Shown here: positions 10,506 to 20,579 of the stretch, piece after piece
Layout of the letters: the number at the start of each line of letters is the position of its first letter
How positions within the stretch are numbered: the stretch's first letter is position 1
Assembly (NCBI GenBank): GCA_022570795.1
Contig: JAKUDP010000016.1
Span: 434,001-498,000 of the forward strand
Source of the DNA: Sphaerulina vaccinii
Lineage: Eukaryota; Ascomycota; Dothideomycetes; Mycosphaerellales; Mycosphaerellaceae
Length of the DNA stretch: 64,000 nucleotides
Reading direction: 5' to 3'
Notes under the pieces: generated by a model
The model's input: the letters and a program-made list of their open reading frames with translations, nothing else
Databases searched by the model: none
What the model was told of the DNA's origin: nothing
Translations under genes and position numbers: made by a program

Positions 10506-11696
10506 TCAATCTCCACCCCTTGCTCTCTCCTCATTCCTCTCCTCTTCCCGCTTCTTGCGCCGCTCAGCACTGTCGCTCCTCAGTCCGCGCGAGTTTCGGA
10601 AGTGTTCAAGCATGTTTTCCGTCCTCCGTAAGTCAATTTCGTCCGAAGTTGGGAAGTCTTTTGAAACGATATCACTCCTGTTATGCATTGTGCCGGCAGC
10701 GACATGCGTCTCGTCGTTGGGGCAATTAACGACAAGATTTTCGAATGCCCGTTGAGAAAGCTCGCGAAAGATCATCTCGTTACGTGTGAATGGTGGATCC
10801 GCACGAACGTAGCTAAGCTCGTACTCAACATCAAAACTTCCCGTGGTCCAGGACGGCACGGGAGCTTTGGCTTGGCGGGACACAGAGCGAGAAGGCAACG
10901 GAGTAGGATCTGGGTCTTCAGTTTGAGGTCCAGGAGAGTCAGCTTGCGAGGTAGAAGATGCAGGGCAAGGACTACCTCTCAGCAGGTCTTGCGGAGAGGA
11001 TCCAGCGTGGACACCGCTTTGCAGTAGGCGTCCGCGATTCGGAAGCAAGTCAGGTTTTGGGTGTTCGTAATCAAGAAACCTGCTGTCGCTGAGGTCTGAG
11101 AGTGGCGATGAGCTGTGAGGCATATGGGCCATCTTCTTCGTCTTCGATAGTGGAGTTCGAGGTGGCTGCGAGCTGGTATTTCCTTGTGCTTTCGGCTTCC
11201 TGCCTGGCGTTTGTAGTCGCGGAACTGTGATGTTGGTTGACATGGGGCTGCTCTGGTTCACTGTCCTTGTCTTCGAGTCGGCGGCGGCGAAAGTCTTGGT
11301 GTCTTGGTCGACCTCATTATCGAGAGATGGAGGACCACTCTTCGGCAGGGGAGCCATGACTGCTGCTCGACGGTGCGACGTGTCCTCGGGACTGGTGTCA
11401 ACGTCAGTAGACACCTTGTGAGGAGTGGTGTCCTTGACTTGCCCACCATAGCCATACATGGAGTGCTCCCTGCCGTGCGTGTTCTGACGTTCCACCCATG
11501 TCGAGAAAGAGTCGAGAGAGCGGGGACAGAACTGACATGGGAACAACATGCCGCCAGGGAGTGATATGCCGGTATGGTCAAGCAATGCCCGGCAAGGTAC
11601 CCAACTCTGTGGTTGCTTGATGATCTCGCGTGACCGGCACGTCGAATTTGCGCGAATGTGACGTCTGAAAGTTGAGCAGTGGAGCACAGGCCACAT
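10506..11696 (-). CDS. disordered protein with a C2H2-like motif, unknown
   Basis: The open frame extends upstream to 11753, but the codon there is GTG. The first ATG is at 11696, giving 396 residues. Near residues 50-80 lies C-x2-C-x16-H-x3-H (FPCQFCPRSLDSF then THGREH), a C2H2-like arrangement with a longer spacer than the classical finger. The remainder is Ser/Pro/Thr-rich and disordered, except a C-terminal ~110-residue part (DVEYELSYVRADPPFTRNE) that may fold, ending in a very basic/acidic tail (RRKKREEERNEERARGG). It lies head-to-tail behind the regulator gene at 11.7-13.4 kb with almost no gap, so a different exon arrangement is possible. No function is assigned. Confidence 0.5.
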   Translation of the reverse strand: MWPVLHCSTFRRHIRANSTCRSREIIKQPQSWVPCRALLDHTGISLPGGMLFPCQFCPRSLDSFSTWVERQNTHGREHSMYGYGGQVKDTTPHKVSTDVDTSPEDTSHRRAAVMAPLPKSGPPSLDNEVDQDTKTFAAADSKTRTVNQSSPMSTNITVPRLQTPGRKPKAQGNTSSQPPRTPLSKTKKMAHMPHSSSPLSDLSDSRFLDYEHPKPDLLPNRGRLLQSGVHAGSSPQDLLRGSPCPASSTSQADSPGPQTEDPDPTPLPSRSVSRQAKAPVPSWTTGSFDVEYELSYVRADPPFTRNEMIFRELSQRAFENLVVNCPNDETHVAAGTMHNRSDIVSKDFPTSDEIDLRRTENMLEHFRNSRGLRSDSAERRKKREEERNEERARGGD

Positions 11697-11712
11697 CTTA
11701 GCAAACACAGGC

Positions 11713-13390
11713 TCAGCAACCAATGCTGGAAGCTGAGAGGGGTGTTCTCTCACTCGGAAGGACCCCCTGGGATCCTGCTTCCGCTCTGTTCATACGTATT
11801 GGCAACGAGGCATCGTCCATATACCAGGAATCGGCAGCCACCTCAACAGTCAAGGACTCATCCTCATTCAACGAGCAACGCCACATGTTTCTAGAAACAT
11901 CTTGCATCCACGGCCACTGCTCGAGTCGATTCGCAAGGTGATCCTCCTTGATGTTCATGTTCCCCATGAAGATTCCCAGATTCGATCGAGCGATGGATGT
12001 GCTACGATCAGCCTCTTCACAAGCCGCAAATGTTGCCAGGATCCAGAGTAGTGAAGCATTCTGGTCAGAACTCCATAATGTTGAGATGTCGTGCATGTCT
12101 TCAATAAGCTTCAGTCCACGATCAAGCACACATGCACGAGCCGTCTGCTGTACGGGTGTCCACAATCGGCACAGTATCCATAAAGCAAGCTGCATAGTGA
12201 GCAGGAGAAGTTCCGTGTGGATTGCGTCTGTACCGATTCCGTGGTGCACGGTCTGGGGATGATGCGAGCGTATGAGATATTCAAGCTCGTAGATATGTCC
12301 ATATGGCGGGCTGGTCGTCGCCTTCAGCATTGGCCAGGCAAGGAAGAGCAGGAACAGCTTATTAAAGAGATGAAGGCTCTGTGCAGGCCCGAAACCAGCT
12401 TCTATGGACGTGGGACTGTGTCGTGAGCAATGAGTTGCCAATATTCTCGCTCGTGCTGCATTGTCGACCTGCCACTGTGGGATAGCGCGATATTCGAGCG
12501 GTATGTAAAGATCGAAAAGAGGCCGCTGCGTGAGGTTGAGTGCTAGTCGTAGATCGAGCCAAGCGACAATCAGCCACTGGTGTGCTTGCAGTCGCTCAAG
12601 AGCTTTCAAAGCTCTGAGAACAGAGATATGAATTGCAGCCGCCGAGACCTCAGCATCCTGGAGGTGGTTGACTGCTAGTATTGCAACAGCTACTAGCGTC
12701 CCACTGTCAATTGCCGGTCCATGCCGGTCCACTTGTCTTTGGATCTGCGTCAGCAGTCGACCTTTCTGCTGCAGGTACAGCTTTTGGTGAGCTGCAGTTT
12801 CGCCTGCTACCTGAGCTTGTCTGCGGTAGGCATACATGGCGGTGGCACAAAGGTGTCTGCAGAGCTTATGATTAGCATGTACTGAGAAAAAAAATCGGGA
12901 AAGCTTACACTTCATGGGACCTGGCTTGGTGCCAATGCATTTCCAGGAAGTGATATCTTGCTACATCGAATCCTATCGTACCGTCTGCATTGTTTTGATA
13001 GGAGACCCAATTGCACGCGCTGGGTACGTCGCTCACACTTTCGTAAGGCGATGCTGGCACCAGGACTCTGGACATGACATTGGAAGTATGAGATCCTGGC
13101 TGCGAAGTAGTAGGTGACTCGTGATAAGGCGTCCTAAGATTCCTGCGCCTGCTTGTTTGGGACAGACATGATACGAAGCCTGCAGTTTGCCGTTGCTCCT
13201 CATTCCGCTTGTCGGCAGTCGACTGTGCCTTATTGGTCCTGGCAGCTGTGAAGGTGCGCATGACATGGCGCTTCCGCGCAGCTTTGGACTGCTTGGGTGC
13301 TCTGCCATTTTCTTCGTCACAGACCACGAATAAGAACCCAGGTGGCTCGTCCGACACTTCAGAGAAGTTCTCGTGAACGAAAGCGGCCAT
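11713..13390 (-). CDS. Fungal_trans_2-type regulatory protein without a DNA-binding zinc cluster
   Basis: Two exons, 13390-12909 and 12856-11713, joined across a 52-nt GTAAGC...CAG intron with a CTAAT branch-like site. The join restores one frame of 541 residues. The N-terminus carries GFLFVVCDEENGR followed by a basic KQSKAARKRHVMRTFTAAR block. This is the hallmark of a large fungal family that resembles Zn2Cys6 regulators but lacks the Cys6 cluster. The C-terminal ~380 residues are alpha-helical, with patterns such as HISVLRALKALERLQAHQW and LWILATFAACEEADRS, as in the fungal-specific transcription factor domain (PF11951/DUF3468 group). Family knowledge suggests nuclear regulation; targets cannot be read from sequence. 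Confidence 0.7.
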
Positions 13391-15235
13391 GATACTGCGT
13401 GGTGCTTTGCAGAAGCCATTCTCGCCCTTGTCGGAAAGGATTCATATCCTAGGTCTCAAAGTGGGAGTAGGCGTTTGGTCCGGGCTATGGTATGGCTGAG
13501 CCTTGAGTTCATCGCCGTTGATCTTACCATAAGAAGGCAAATGTGCATCGGTGAGGTTAGCGTACTATGGCAAGCCACATAGCGTTACCTATGTCTGTGG
13601 CTGTACTCGACGGCTTGCCAGATCGAGTATCGCGCTTGATGTTTGGAGTCGTGGTCGCTCCATGGTCTCTTCACCGATCAGTATGGCAACGTCTGCGGAT
13701 GCCTACTGAGCTGTGGCATCCGAACGCGGTGAAGTGTGAGGTATGCCTGTCTGTATGGCGACGCGATGGACAGCGGTGCGAATGATGAAAGGAGGAGGAC
13801 TGAAGAGGAAGCAGAGGTGAAATGAAGCTCAAAATTCAAATCCTTGTAAATGTGGCACGTGCGTACTAATATTAGCAGCACATCTTCGAGCTTCACGTCG
13901 AAGGATTGCTATGGACTCGACTCATTATCATGATTTTATTTACCTGCCTGGCTTGCAAGCCAGAGACAAGTGTCAATTAACGATGGATGTATCTACAGCA
14001 GTCCTTGTAGCTATCAGGGTAGCTGTCGCAGATTCCACAGCAAAGGCAAACCGCGTCGAGAGAAGCTTATCAGGTTCACCACAGACATGTCGAGCACCAC
14101 TCTCAACAAATGCAGAATCGGAATACAGCACGCTGCCACATACTCGTCGACCACCAGAACAATGAGCTCTTGGGAACGCTCCTAGTCGTGCCATGCATTG
14201 CACGGCTTCCGAACCCACGCGAGCGGTTACCACGCGAGGCCTCGGTACACATTGCAATTGCTGAGGCACAGAAAAGCGCGGTACGCATCGTACTTACAGA
14301 GGCGGCATAGCTTGTCCCACTGTAATGCGCAATGCTTGCTGCATGCGGCAGGTTCTCGCTGTTGCTCACTCTGCAGGAGCTTCCATCAGGCTTCTACTAC
14401 ACCTGTCCATCACGGGATCGCGTTCGCTTGTCCTTCAGCTTGCAACAACGACAACAAGAAGATGACCTCAAACCTACGAGCTTCAGGCCTCACGAAGCCT
14501 TTCAAAGACCGCAAAGCAATATTGATATTGTACCTCGAACAACCAGATCTGCGAATCTGCTCCCTTCGTTCACGTCCTAGCATCGCCAAGATGATGGCAA
14601 CACACTTGATTCTTCTTGCTGCTCTCAGCACTGCAAAAAGGTGGTATACAAGTCGGAACAATCCTCGGCAAGTCCTGTTCTTCCTTACAATTCACAAAGT
14701 GCGATCGCATACTGTGAAGCCTCGTTTGTTGCTCACACCAATAGCATGGCTTACAATCGTCACCCCACAAGGCAGATCTTCCCGCATGTAAGCTTGATGC
14801 AAAAGCTTCCTATGCTTATGCAGTAGCCTATATTGATTTCTGATGCCTAGCCTGACCTGCTCCTGCTTCCAACAAGAAGCTGCGATAGTTGGACCGGTTC
14901 TGCAAGATGGATCTCATGCCGTGCGATCCTGTAGCTCGACAGCAAAATGCTCACCTGCCTCACCTGGACTACCTTTGCCTTCGAATGCCACGAGGCATCC
15001 TCTGCAGCGCTGATCATTGCGATGTACAGGCGCTCGTCTCACGCCAGAAGAAGTATCACCGCAACGGCGCAACCTCATGTAAGTGCCAGACGCACCGCGG
15101 CGACCGAGGCAGCAGCTATACCACTACAGAGGATTGGCAAGTACTATAAGTATTACACGACTTCATCTTGTGCACATATTATCAAGCAGGCCTCGAGGGA
15201 ATCTTACAGCAAATATACTTATCCACATCAACAAA
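13391..15235. other. 1.8 kb intergenic, nothing recognised
   Basis: Divergent promoters for the regulator (minus) and the chloroperoxidase (plus) must lie here. A TATAAGTATT stretch near 15146 sits about 90 bp before the peroxidase ATG. A 197-codon plus-strand frame at 14198-14791 has random-like composition and no motif, and I do not accept it as a gene. Confidence 0.35.
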
Positions 15236-16718
15236 ATGGCCAAGGTCCTCATAGCCCTAGCTGCTGCTCAAGGCGCTTTGGCTTACCCATGGGTTGTCAA
15301 CGCACCAGGCGTCGATTCGTCGATGCTGCCAAAGCGATCTGCACGTATGGCCATGCCACGAGATGCTCCAGACTGTCCATTCAATCCAAACCACGTTCCT
15401 GCTGCGCCAATCACCGCCCAATATCCTTACCTAGGCGCGATCAATGGAACGGCGGGAACTGGAAAAGGTGGCATCCTGGTGCCAGCACCTGGAGACACTG
15501 CTCACGAGTACCGTGCTCCCAACCCAAAGACTGACATTCGTGGTCCATGCCCTGGTCTGGTAAGTACGAGCAAGCCTCATATCGATTCACACTGCTGATA
15601 GTCTCTGTAGAACACGGCGGCGAACCACGGGTTCCTTGCCCGTGATGGCATCACTACATATAACGAGCTGGTCGACGCCCAGCAGAACCTGTACAATGTT
15701 GGCTACGACTTGGCCAACCTCTTGGCTATCGCTGGTGTTGGACTCGATGGCGACTTTGTTGGCACGCAGAAGCTGTCGATTGGCTGCGACGCGAGCTCAC
15801 GCACATCGAGCACAGGTAATCCTCTTGCAGAGGAGCTTGGTACGTCACAATACTTGACTCCTATTGGCACTCCGGCACTAATCGCTCTCCAGGCTTGAAT
15901 GGCCACAACCACTTTGAGGCCGATACATCACTGACCAGAAATGACTACTTCCTTGCCAATGGTGACAATTACAGATGGAATGCTACTGTAAGCGCTGATC
16001 CACCTGTTGCGAGTATCACAGACCATACTGACTGCATATCCAGCTCTTCACACAAATGATGAGTTACTGCAATGGCAACTGTGACCTCCAGGCTTTGGCA
16101 CTCTACAGAGAGCTGCGTTACAACCAGTCCAGGGCCGATAACGGCAACTTCTTCTTCGGTCCAGGATCCGTTCTGCTATACGGTGCTGCTTCCTTCTTGT
16201 ACGAGCTGATGCCAACCGCTGGCGGTAGCGCTGATGAGGCAGTAAGTACTGTCTAGCTTTCTTTGCTGGAGCAATTCTAACATTCACAGACGATGATGTC
16301 CTTCTTCGGCGCCGACAAGGTCAACGGCCAATATGTCTGGAACGGAGGCGAGCGTATCCCACCAAATTGGAGCAACCGTGTCGACTCTTATGACAACGGT
16401 AAGGTTGGCAACCAAATCATCGCCATGTACCTGCTTCACCCAGTCCTGTTCGGCGGGAATGTCGGCGCCAACAACTTCAACGCGCTGAACTACACCACAT
16501 ACATCCAGAACGGCAAGCTCAACACAGACGCACCATACAATGCTATGTGCTTGGTCTACCAGACGCTAACAGGAGGTTTCCCGGCTGAGCTTGGCAACGT
16601 GATTGACATTCCTGTGGCTGTAGAGAGCGCAATCGTTGCGAAGATTGCACCAATGGCACAGAACTTGGGTTGTCCTCTAAACCATAACTCTGGAAGCAGT
16701 GCATCTGGAGCGGCATAG
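15236..16718 (+). CDS. secreted heme-thiolate peroxidase (chloroperoxidase family)
   Basis: Five exons: 15236-15559, 15611-15839, 15893-15987, 16044-16241 and 16290-16718. All junctions are GT-AG and the frame is continuous for 424 residues. Start chosen because residues 1-16 form a signal peptide (MAKVLIALAAAQGALA). Residues 104-106 are PCP, with Cys105 the expected proximal heme ligand, followed by NTAANHGFLARDG. The acid region reads FEADTSLTR with Glu193 in the position of the catalytic Glu. These are the signatures of Peroxidase_2 (PF01328), which includes chloroperoxidases and unspecific peroxygenases. Family knowledge: H2O2-dependent halogenation, peroxidation or oxygen transfer outside the cell. 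Substrate unknown. Confidence 0.9.
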
Positions 16719-16927
16719 AAGGCTGAAGTAGCGTTTGAGCACAGTACTAGCATTTGATAGCACTTTTAGCGAGCATTATCTCATACGCCCAACAGTGTCT
16801 TTGAACCTGAGAACTTCTCTATCAGGTTCCAGCCTTCCCTGATACGAGATCCAACTTTCCACACCGCTCTGCGACTACAGTGGTATGGGCAGTAAGGCTA
16901 GAGTAGACAAGGGCTGCGAGTATCGTC

Positions 16928-17923
16928 TCAGAACTTCTCTTTCAGCCAACTGACTACTGCCTTGCCAACCTCTTCCGGCTTTTCCAGCATGAGCCAATGA
17001 CCAGCTTTGACTTCCTTCACAGTCACGTCCGGAAGCATTCCTTGTGCTTTCAGACCTTCCACTGCCACAGCTGGTGCCAATGGATCTTCCAGAGCAGCCA
17101 CGAACAGATAAGGTACCTTGACAATATGATCCCCAGCCTGAAGCGCGTCTTGGTCAGCTTTCAAGTTGAGACTCGCCACAACAGCCTTGTACCACAACAT
17201 CGGCGCGCGAAACCCATCTCTTGTAAGCCTGCCAACGCAATCTATTCGAAAGTCTCCAGTACTCGCATATGGCATCACGGCTTCTTTCTCTGCATTCTCT
17301 TTCTTCAACCAATTCTCAAAAGCATCAGGATAACAACACAACTCTTTCATCCTTCGGCCCCCTCCGTGAAGTGCAGTAAACATCCTGTCAACATGCTGAT
17401 CCACCAATTCGTATCCTGTGACGGAGGTGAAGAGCGGGAAGTACCATCCTGAGCAGTAGCCGAGAAATTGTTCTTGCATAGCACGTATCTTCTCAAAGTC
17501 GAACGCTTCTGGAGATGGTGGTGTGTGGGCTGGTCCTAGAGTAATCAGACCTGCTACTCGGTCGGGGTGGTAGGTTATCATCTTGCTAGCTAGGACTGCG
17601 CCGAAGTCGTGGCCTAAGACTATGACTTGAGCAAGGTTTTCGGAGTCAATGATGGAGATCAAATCTTTGCAGATTGAGTCGAGGGAGTAAAGGTTTATGT
17701 CGTCTGGCTTGCATGATAGGCCATAACCGATCAGGTCTGGAGAAATGACTCCGAAGCCCACTGGCATGAGATGGTTCGTAATGAGATCGTTCCAGAGGGA
17801 GGATGAGTCGGGACAGCCGTGGAGGACAACAAGTGTAGGCTTGTTGGCTTGTGCTGCGGCGGCGTAGTAGTTGTAGAGAACTCCACTCGAGGCTTTGTGG
17901 TCTCTCTGCTGAAGTGAAGCCAT
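16928..17923 (-). CDS. alpha/beta hydrolase, epoxide hydrolase-like
   Basis: Single frame of 331 residues from ATG 17923; the frame is open further up to 18040, but only through a TTG. The oxyanion motif HGCP (residues 35-38), with W following, and the nucleophile elbow GHDFGA (Asp106) are those of epoxide hydrolases and haloalkane dehalogenases rather than serine esterases. An acidic residue in VAALEDPLAP and His309 in KAGHWLMLEKPEEV complete the expected triad. A lid region with Tyr and Trp residues lies between ~150 and 250. Expected reaction: hydrolysis of an epoxide to a diol, by inference from the Asp nucleophile. It is convergent with the chloroperoxidase gene. No signal peptide, so probably cytosolic. 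Confidence 0.8.
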   Translation of the reverse strand: MASLQQRDHKASSGVLYNYYAAAAQANKPTLVVLHGCPDSSSLWNDLITNHLMPVGFGVISPDLIGYGLSCKPDDINLYSLDSICKDLISIIDSENLAQVIVLGHDFGAVLASKMITYHPDRVAGLITLGPAHTPPSPEAFDFEKIRAMQEQFLGYCSGWYFPLFTSVTGYELVDQHVDRMFTALHGGGRRMKELCCYPDAFENWLKKENAEKEAVMPYASTGDFRIDCVGRLTRDGFRAPMLWYKAVVASLNLKADQDALQAGDHIVKVPYLFVAALEDPLAPAVAVEGLKAQGMLPDVTVKEVKAGHWLMLEKPEEVGKAVVSWLKEKF

Positions 17924-18908
17924 GTTTATGGGTACGTGAGGAGTTGAGTCGGGTTTCCTGTACGCACACAAGATTCGCAGACTCTCGGGATATAGCTCGA
18001 GCTCAGCTAGAGAGCTGCAGTGGGTCGGAAGGATCGCCAAGCATCATAACGCTCCGCAACGGGTCGCATGGTCGTAGGGCGTGGTGGTAACATCTCTGAT
18101 ACAGTCCGGTTTCTCCATACTGGTCTGTCTGCGGCTCGTGTGGTATGGATGTGTTATCGATGCGGAGCAACAAAACTTCGTAGCTCCCCAGAGGCAGTTA
18201 AATACCCATCTGACCTGAGAGTCAGCGAGACCAGAAATATGTGCTGCGAACCATGTGACTTCGAGTTCAACTATTCAAGGTCATGGCGCCCCACTTCCAC
18301 CAGCGATGTGTTGTGCTGTGACTGTGTCCACCTTGAGCTTCTGGCCATGTGCAGGCGGACTATTTCGTGCGGCTCGTGACTGGCGTCTGTAAACGCCTGG
18401 TGGATCGACCTGTGCATCTGGTTTTACTAGCTGTTCTCGCGCTGCGGTACAATAAGGTACTGATGAATGAGCACGATGTTGAGAGTGCTGAAAGGCTGAC
18501 TTGTCTGTCGATCGAGTAGTTTTTGATAAAGCAGGGCACGTTGCGCTAGCGCACAAGGTTGCATGAGCTCCACTTTTGAGCAGACAATCGCGGCGACGAT
18601 TCGAGAGTGTTGGACGAGATCAAGCATCGATAGTGGTCGTCGCGGATGATGGTCCTATTGTCTTCTGCGGCGAAGCTCGCTGGTTGCAGGGTAGAAGAAT
18701 TGATGGCGGCCGTTGTTGTGCATTGCGGTTGGATGATGATATACAGGACCTCGAAGCGGCATTGGCAACACCAACCAGCACCCAAATCATCGAGTCTGTG
18801 CTTCGAGTCGTCGTGACAAGATGGAAGTGGCCCTGCTTTCCTGCATTGCTCAGGAGCACTGGTGTGTTACTGCGAATGGTGCGCAGCTACTGACCGCCAG
18901 CGGATACC
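17924..18908. other. intergenic, nothing recognised
   Basis: Upstream region of the hydrolase gene up to the tandem array. Short open frames on both strands have no motif. Confidence 0.35.
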
Positions 18909-19495
18909 TCTCTGAAGATCACCTCCCATGTCGTTTCCGCCCTGAGTGTAGCTAGCATACCATGGTCAGCGCCTGTTCGTAGAGAAGACATGCCGTATCG
19001 TCTCTGGCGGCATGCTCTCTCCAAGCTCAGGGAAGCGAAATGCCGGCGGTTTAACGGATGATTCAGGAAACCAGAGAGCACCCGCGTGTCGTGAAGAAGT
19101 GATCTCTGAAGATCGACTCCCATATCGTTTCCATCCTGACTGGACCTAGCATACCATGGTCAGCGCCTGTTTCTAGAGAGACATTGCGAATCGTCTCTGT
19201 CGGCATGCTCTCTCCAAGCCTAGGAAAGCGAAATGTTGGCGGTTTGGCGGATGAACTAGGAAACCAGAGAGCGTGTCGTTCGTGTCGCAAAGAAGTGATC
19301 TCTGAAGGTCGGCTCCCACTTCGTTTCCACCCTGACCGGAGCTGGCATACCATGGTCAGTGCCTGTTCTCAGAGAGACGTTCCGTATTGTCTCTGCCAGC
19401 AGGCTTTCTCCAAGCCCAGGAAGGCGAAGAGCTGGCGGTTCAATGGATGAATGAGGGAACCAGAGAGCGTGTCGTTCGTGTCGTAACGAAGTGAA
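18909..19495. repeat. three tandem copies of a ~195-bp repeat
   Basis: Copies begin near 18911, 19105 and 19301 (TCTGAAG anchor), giving periods of 194 and 196 bp. Each contains GCATACCATGGTCAG and GGCATGCTCTCTCCAAG or close variants, and ends near CCAGAGAGCGTGTCGTTCG. Copies 2 and 3 are more alike than copy 1. The array stops about 130 bp before the zinc-unit gene. On the plus strand part of it reads as a Cys-containing frame (RACRSCRKEVISEG) and the minus strand is open as well, so it may derive from coding DNA. Intact genes are not visible. Confidence 0.8.
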
Positions 19496-19623
19496 GTTGA
19501 AAAGTAAACAAGACCCCTGCCGCCTAGCGCCTGCCTCAATTCTTGCCATCCTCACTTCTCTCACTCGCTCTTTCCTCTTCAACATACAAGTTCACGCCAT
19601 AAAACTCCTCTCGCACCGAGAAA

Positions 19624-20526
19624 ATGGCGTCTTCCACTACATCCACCAAGAAGCAATACCTTTGCAACCACTGCGGCTCAGACTTCCATTCTGGACCAGG
19701 TCTTGTATCTCACGGCAAGGCAAGAGAGAAGAACAGCGGCATCTGCAGTGACACGCGCCCTCGAAACCACTCGTAAGACACCACTATCAGCACAGCTCTT
19801 CGCCTACTAACCTCTACTGCAGGCTCAAGACACCAGGCGTCATCGAGTGCCCTCACTGCAACTGGCACTGCACCACTCCCGCCGGTCTCGCTTCGCACGA
19901 ACGCGCACGCGTCAACAACGACGGCGTCTGCAAGGAAGTCAAGCACAAGTGAGTCACTCACTCATCTCACCTCACCAGTACTGCGCTAATGTCTCCTCAG
20001 GTCCTCAAGAGCCCAGCTACACCAGGTCAACGAGCCAGAAAACGACTCCTCTGCTGCTTCTGCCGCCAATTCATCTCTGAACCTCACCATCGACCCCACC
20101 CTTGAAGCGGCAATGACGATGGCAGACATGTCAGGCAAGAACCCACCACCACCATCAGCTCCTGCCAAGCAGCCGCTTCCACTCTTTCGGCAGCCACCAC
20201 CCCGCCGCGCAGCTGCCCCACGCAACAGCCTCGCCACCCAAGACTTCCCAGCTGTTCCTGCCATCACATTCGGCAACCCAGCACTGCAGGAGCCACCGGG
20301 TCGCCCAAACAGCATTCTCGCCTGGATCCAGAGGCAGGCGGCACCGAACATCAAGGACGTGCCGGCAGGTGAGGAAGGATGGTGGTTGGTGGACGCAACA
20401 GGCAAGCGCGTCCTGAGTGAGATGACGGGCATGCCAAGGCCTGATCACTCCTTCCCTGACTACGAGGTCGTCGATGCCCGTATCTACCACCCAGAGAAGC
20501 TGGGACCGGATGGAAAGCTTAAGTAG
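19624..20526 (+). CDS. small protein with two CCHC zinc-binding units
   Basis: Three exons, 19624-19772, 19823-19948 and 20001-20526, joined by GTAAGA...CAG (with TACTAAC branch site) and GTGAGT...CAG introns; 266 residues. Two repeated units each follow C-x2-C-x12-H-x10-C: CNHCGSDFHSGPGLVSH...C and CPHCNWHCTTPAGLASH...C. Intron 1 separates them, so roughly one unit sits in each exon. This resembles a C2H2 finger whose last ligand is a distant Cys. The C-terminal half is Pro/Ala-rich, then a conserved-looking WWLVDATGKRVLSEMTGM segment. A CATAAAAC TATA-like box lies just upstream. Nucleic-acid binding is plausible but unproven. Arrays and decayed copies of this gene surround it. Confidence 0.75.
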
Positions 20527-20579
20527 ATAGGCAGGCACGTGGCCTTAGGCAGAATTTTGGGCAGTTACGGGCGTGTCTC

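Noticed and set aside
14198..14791. 197-codon plus frame before the chloroperoxidase
   Set aside because: No motif, no credible promoter or splice sites; composition random-like.
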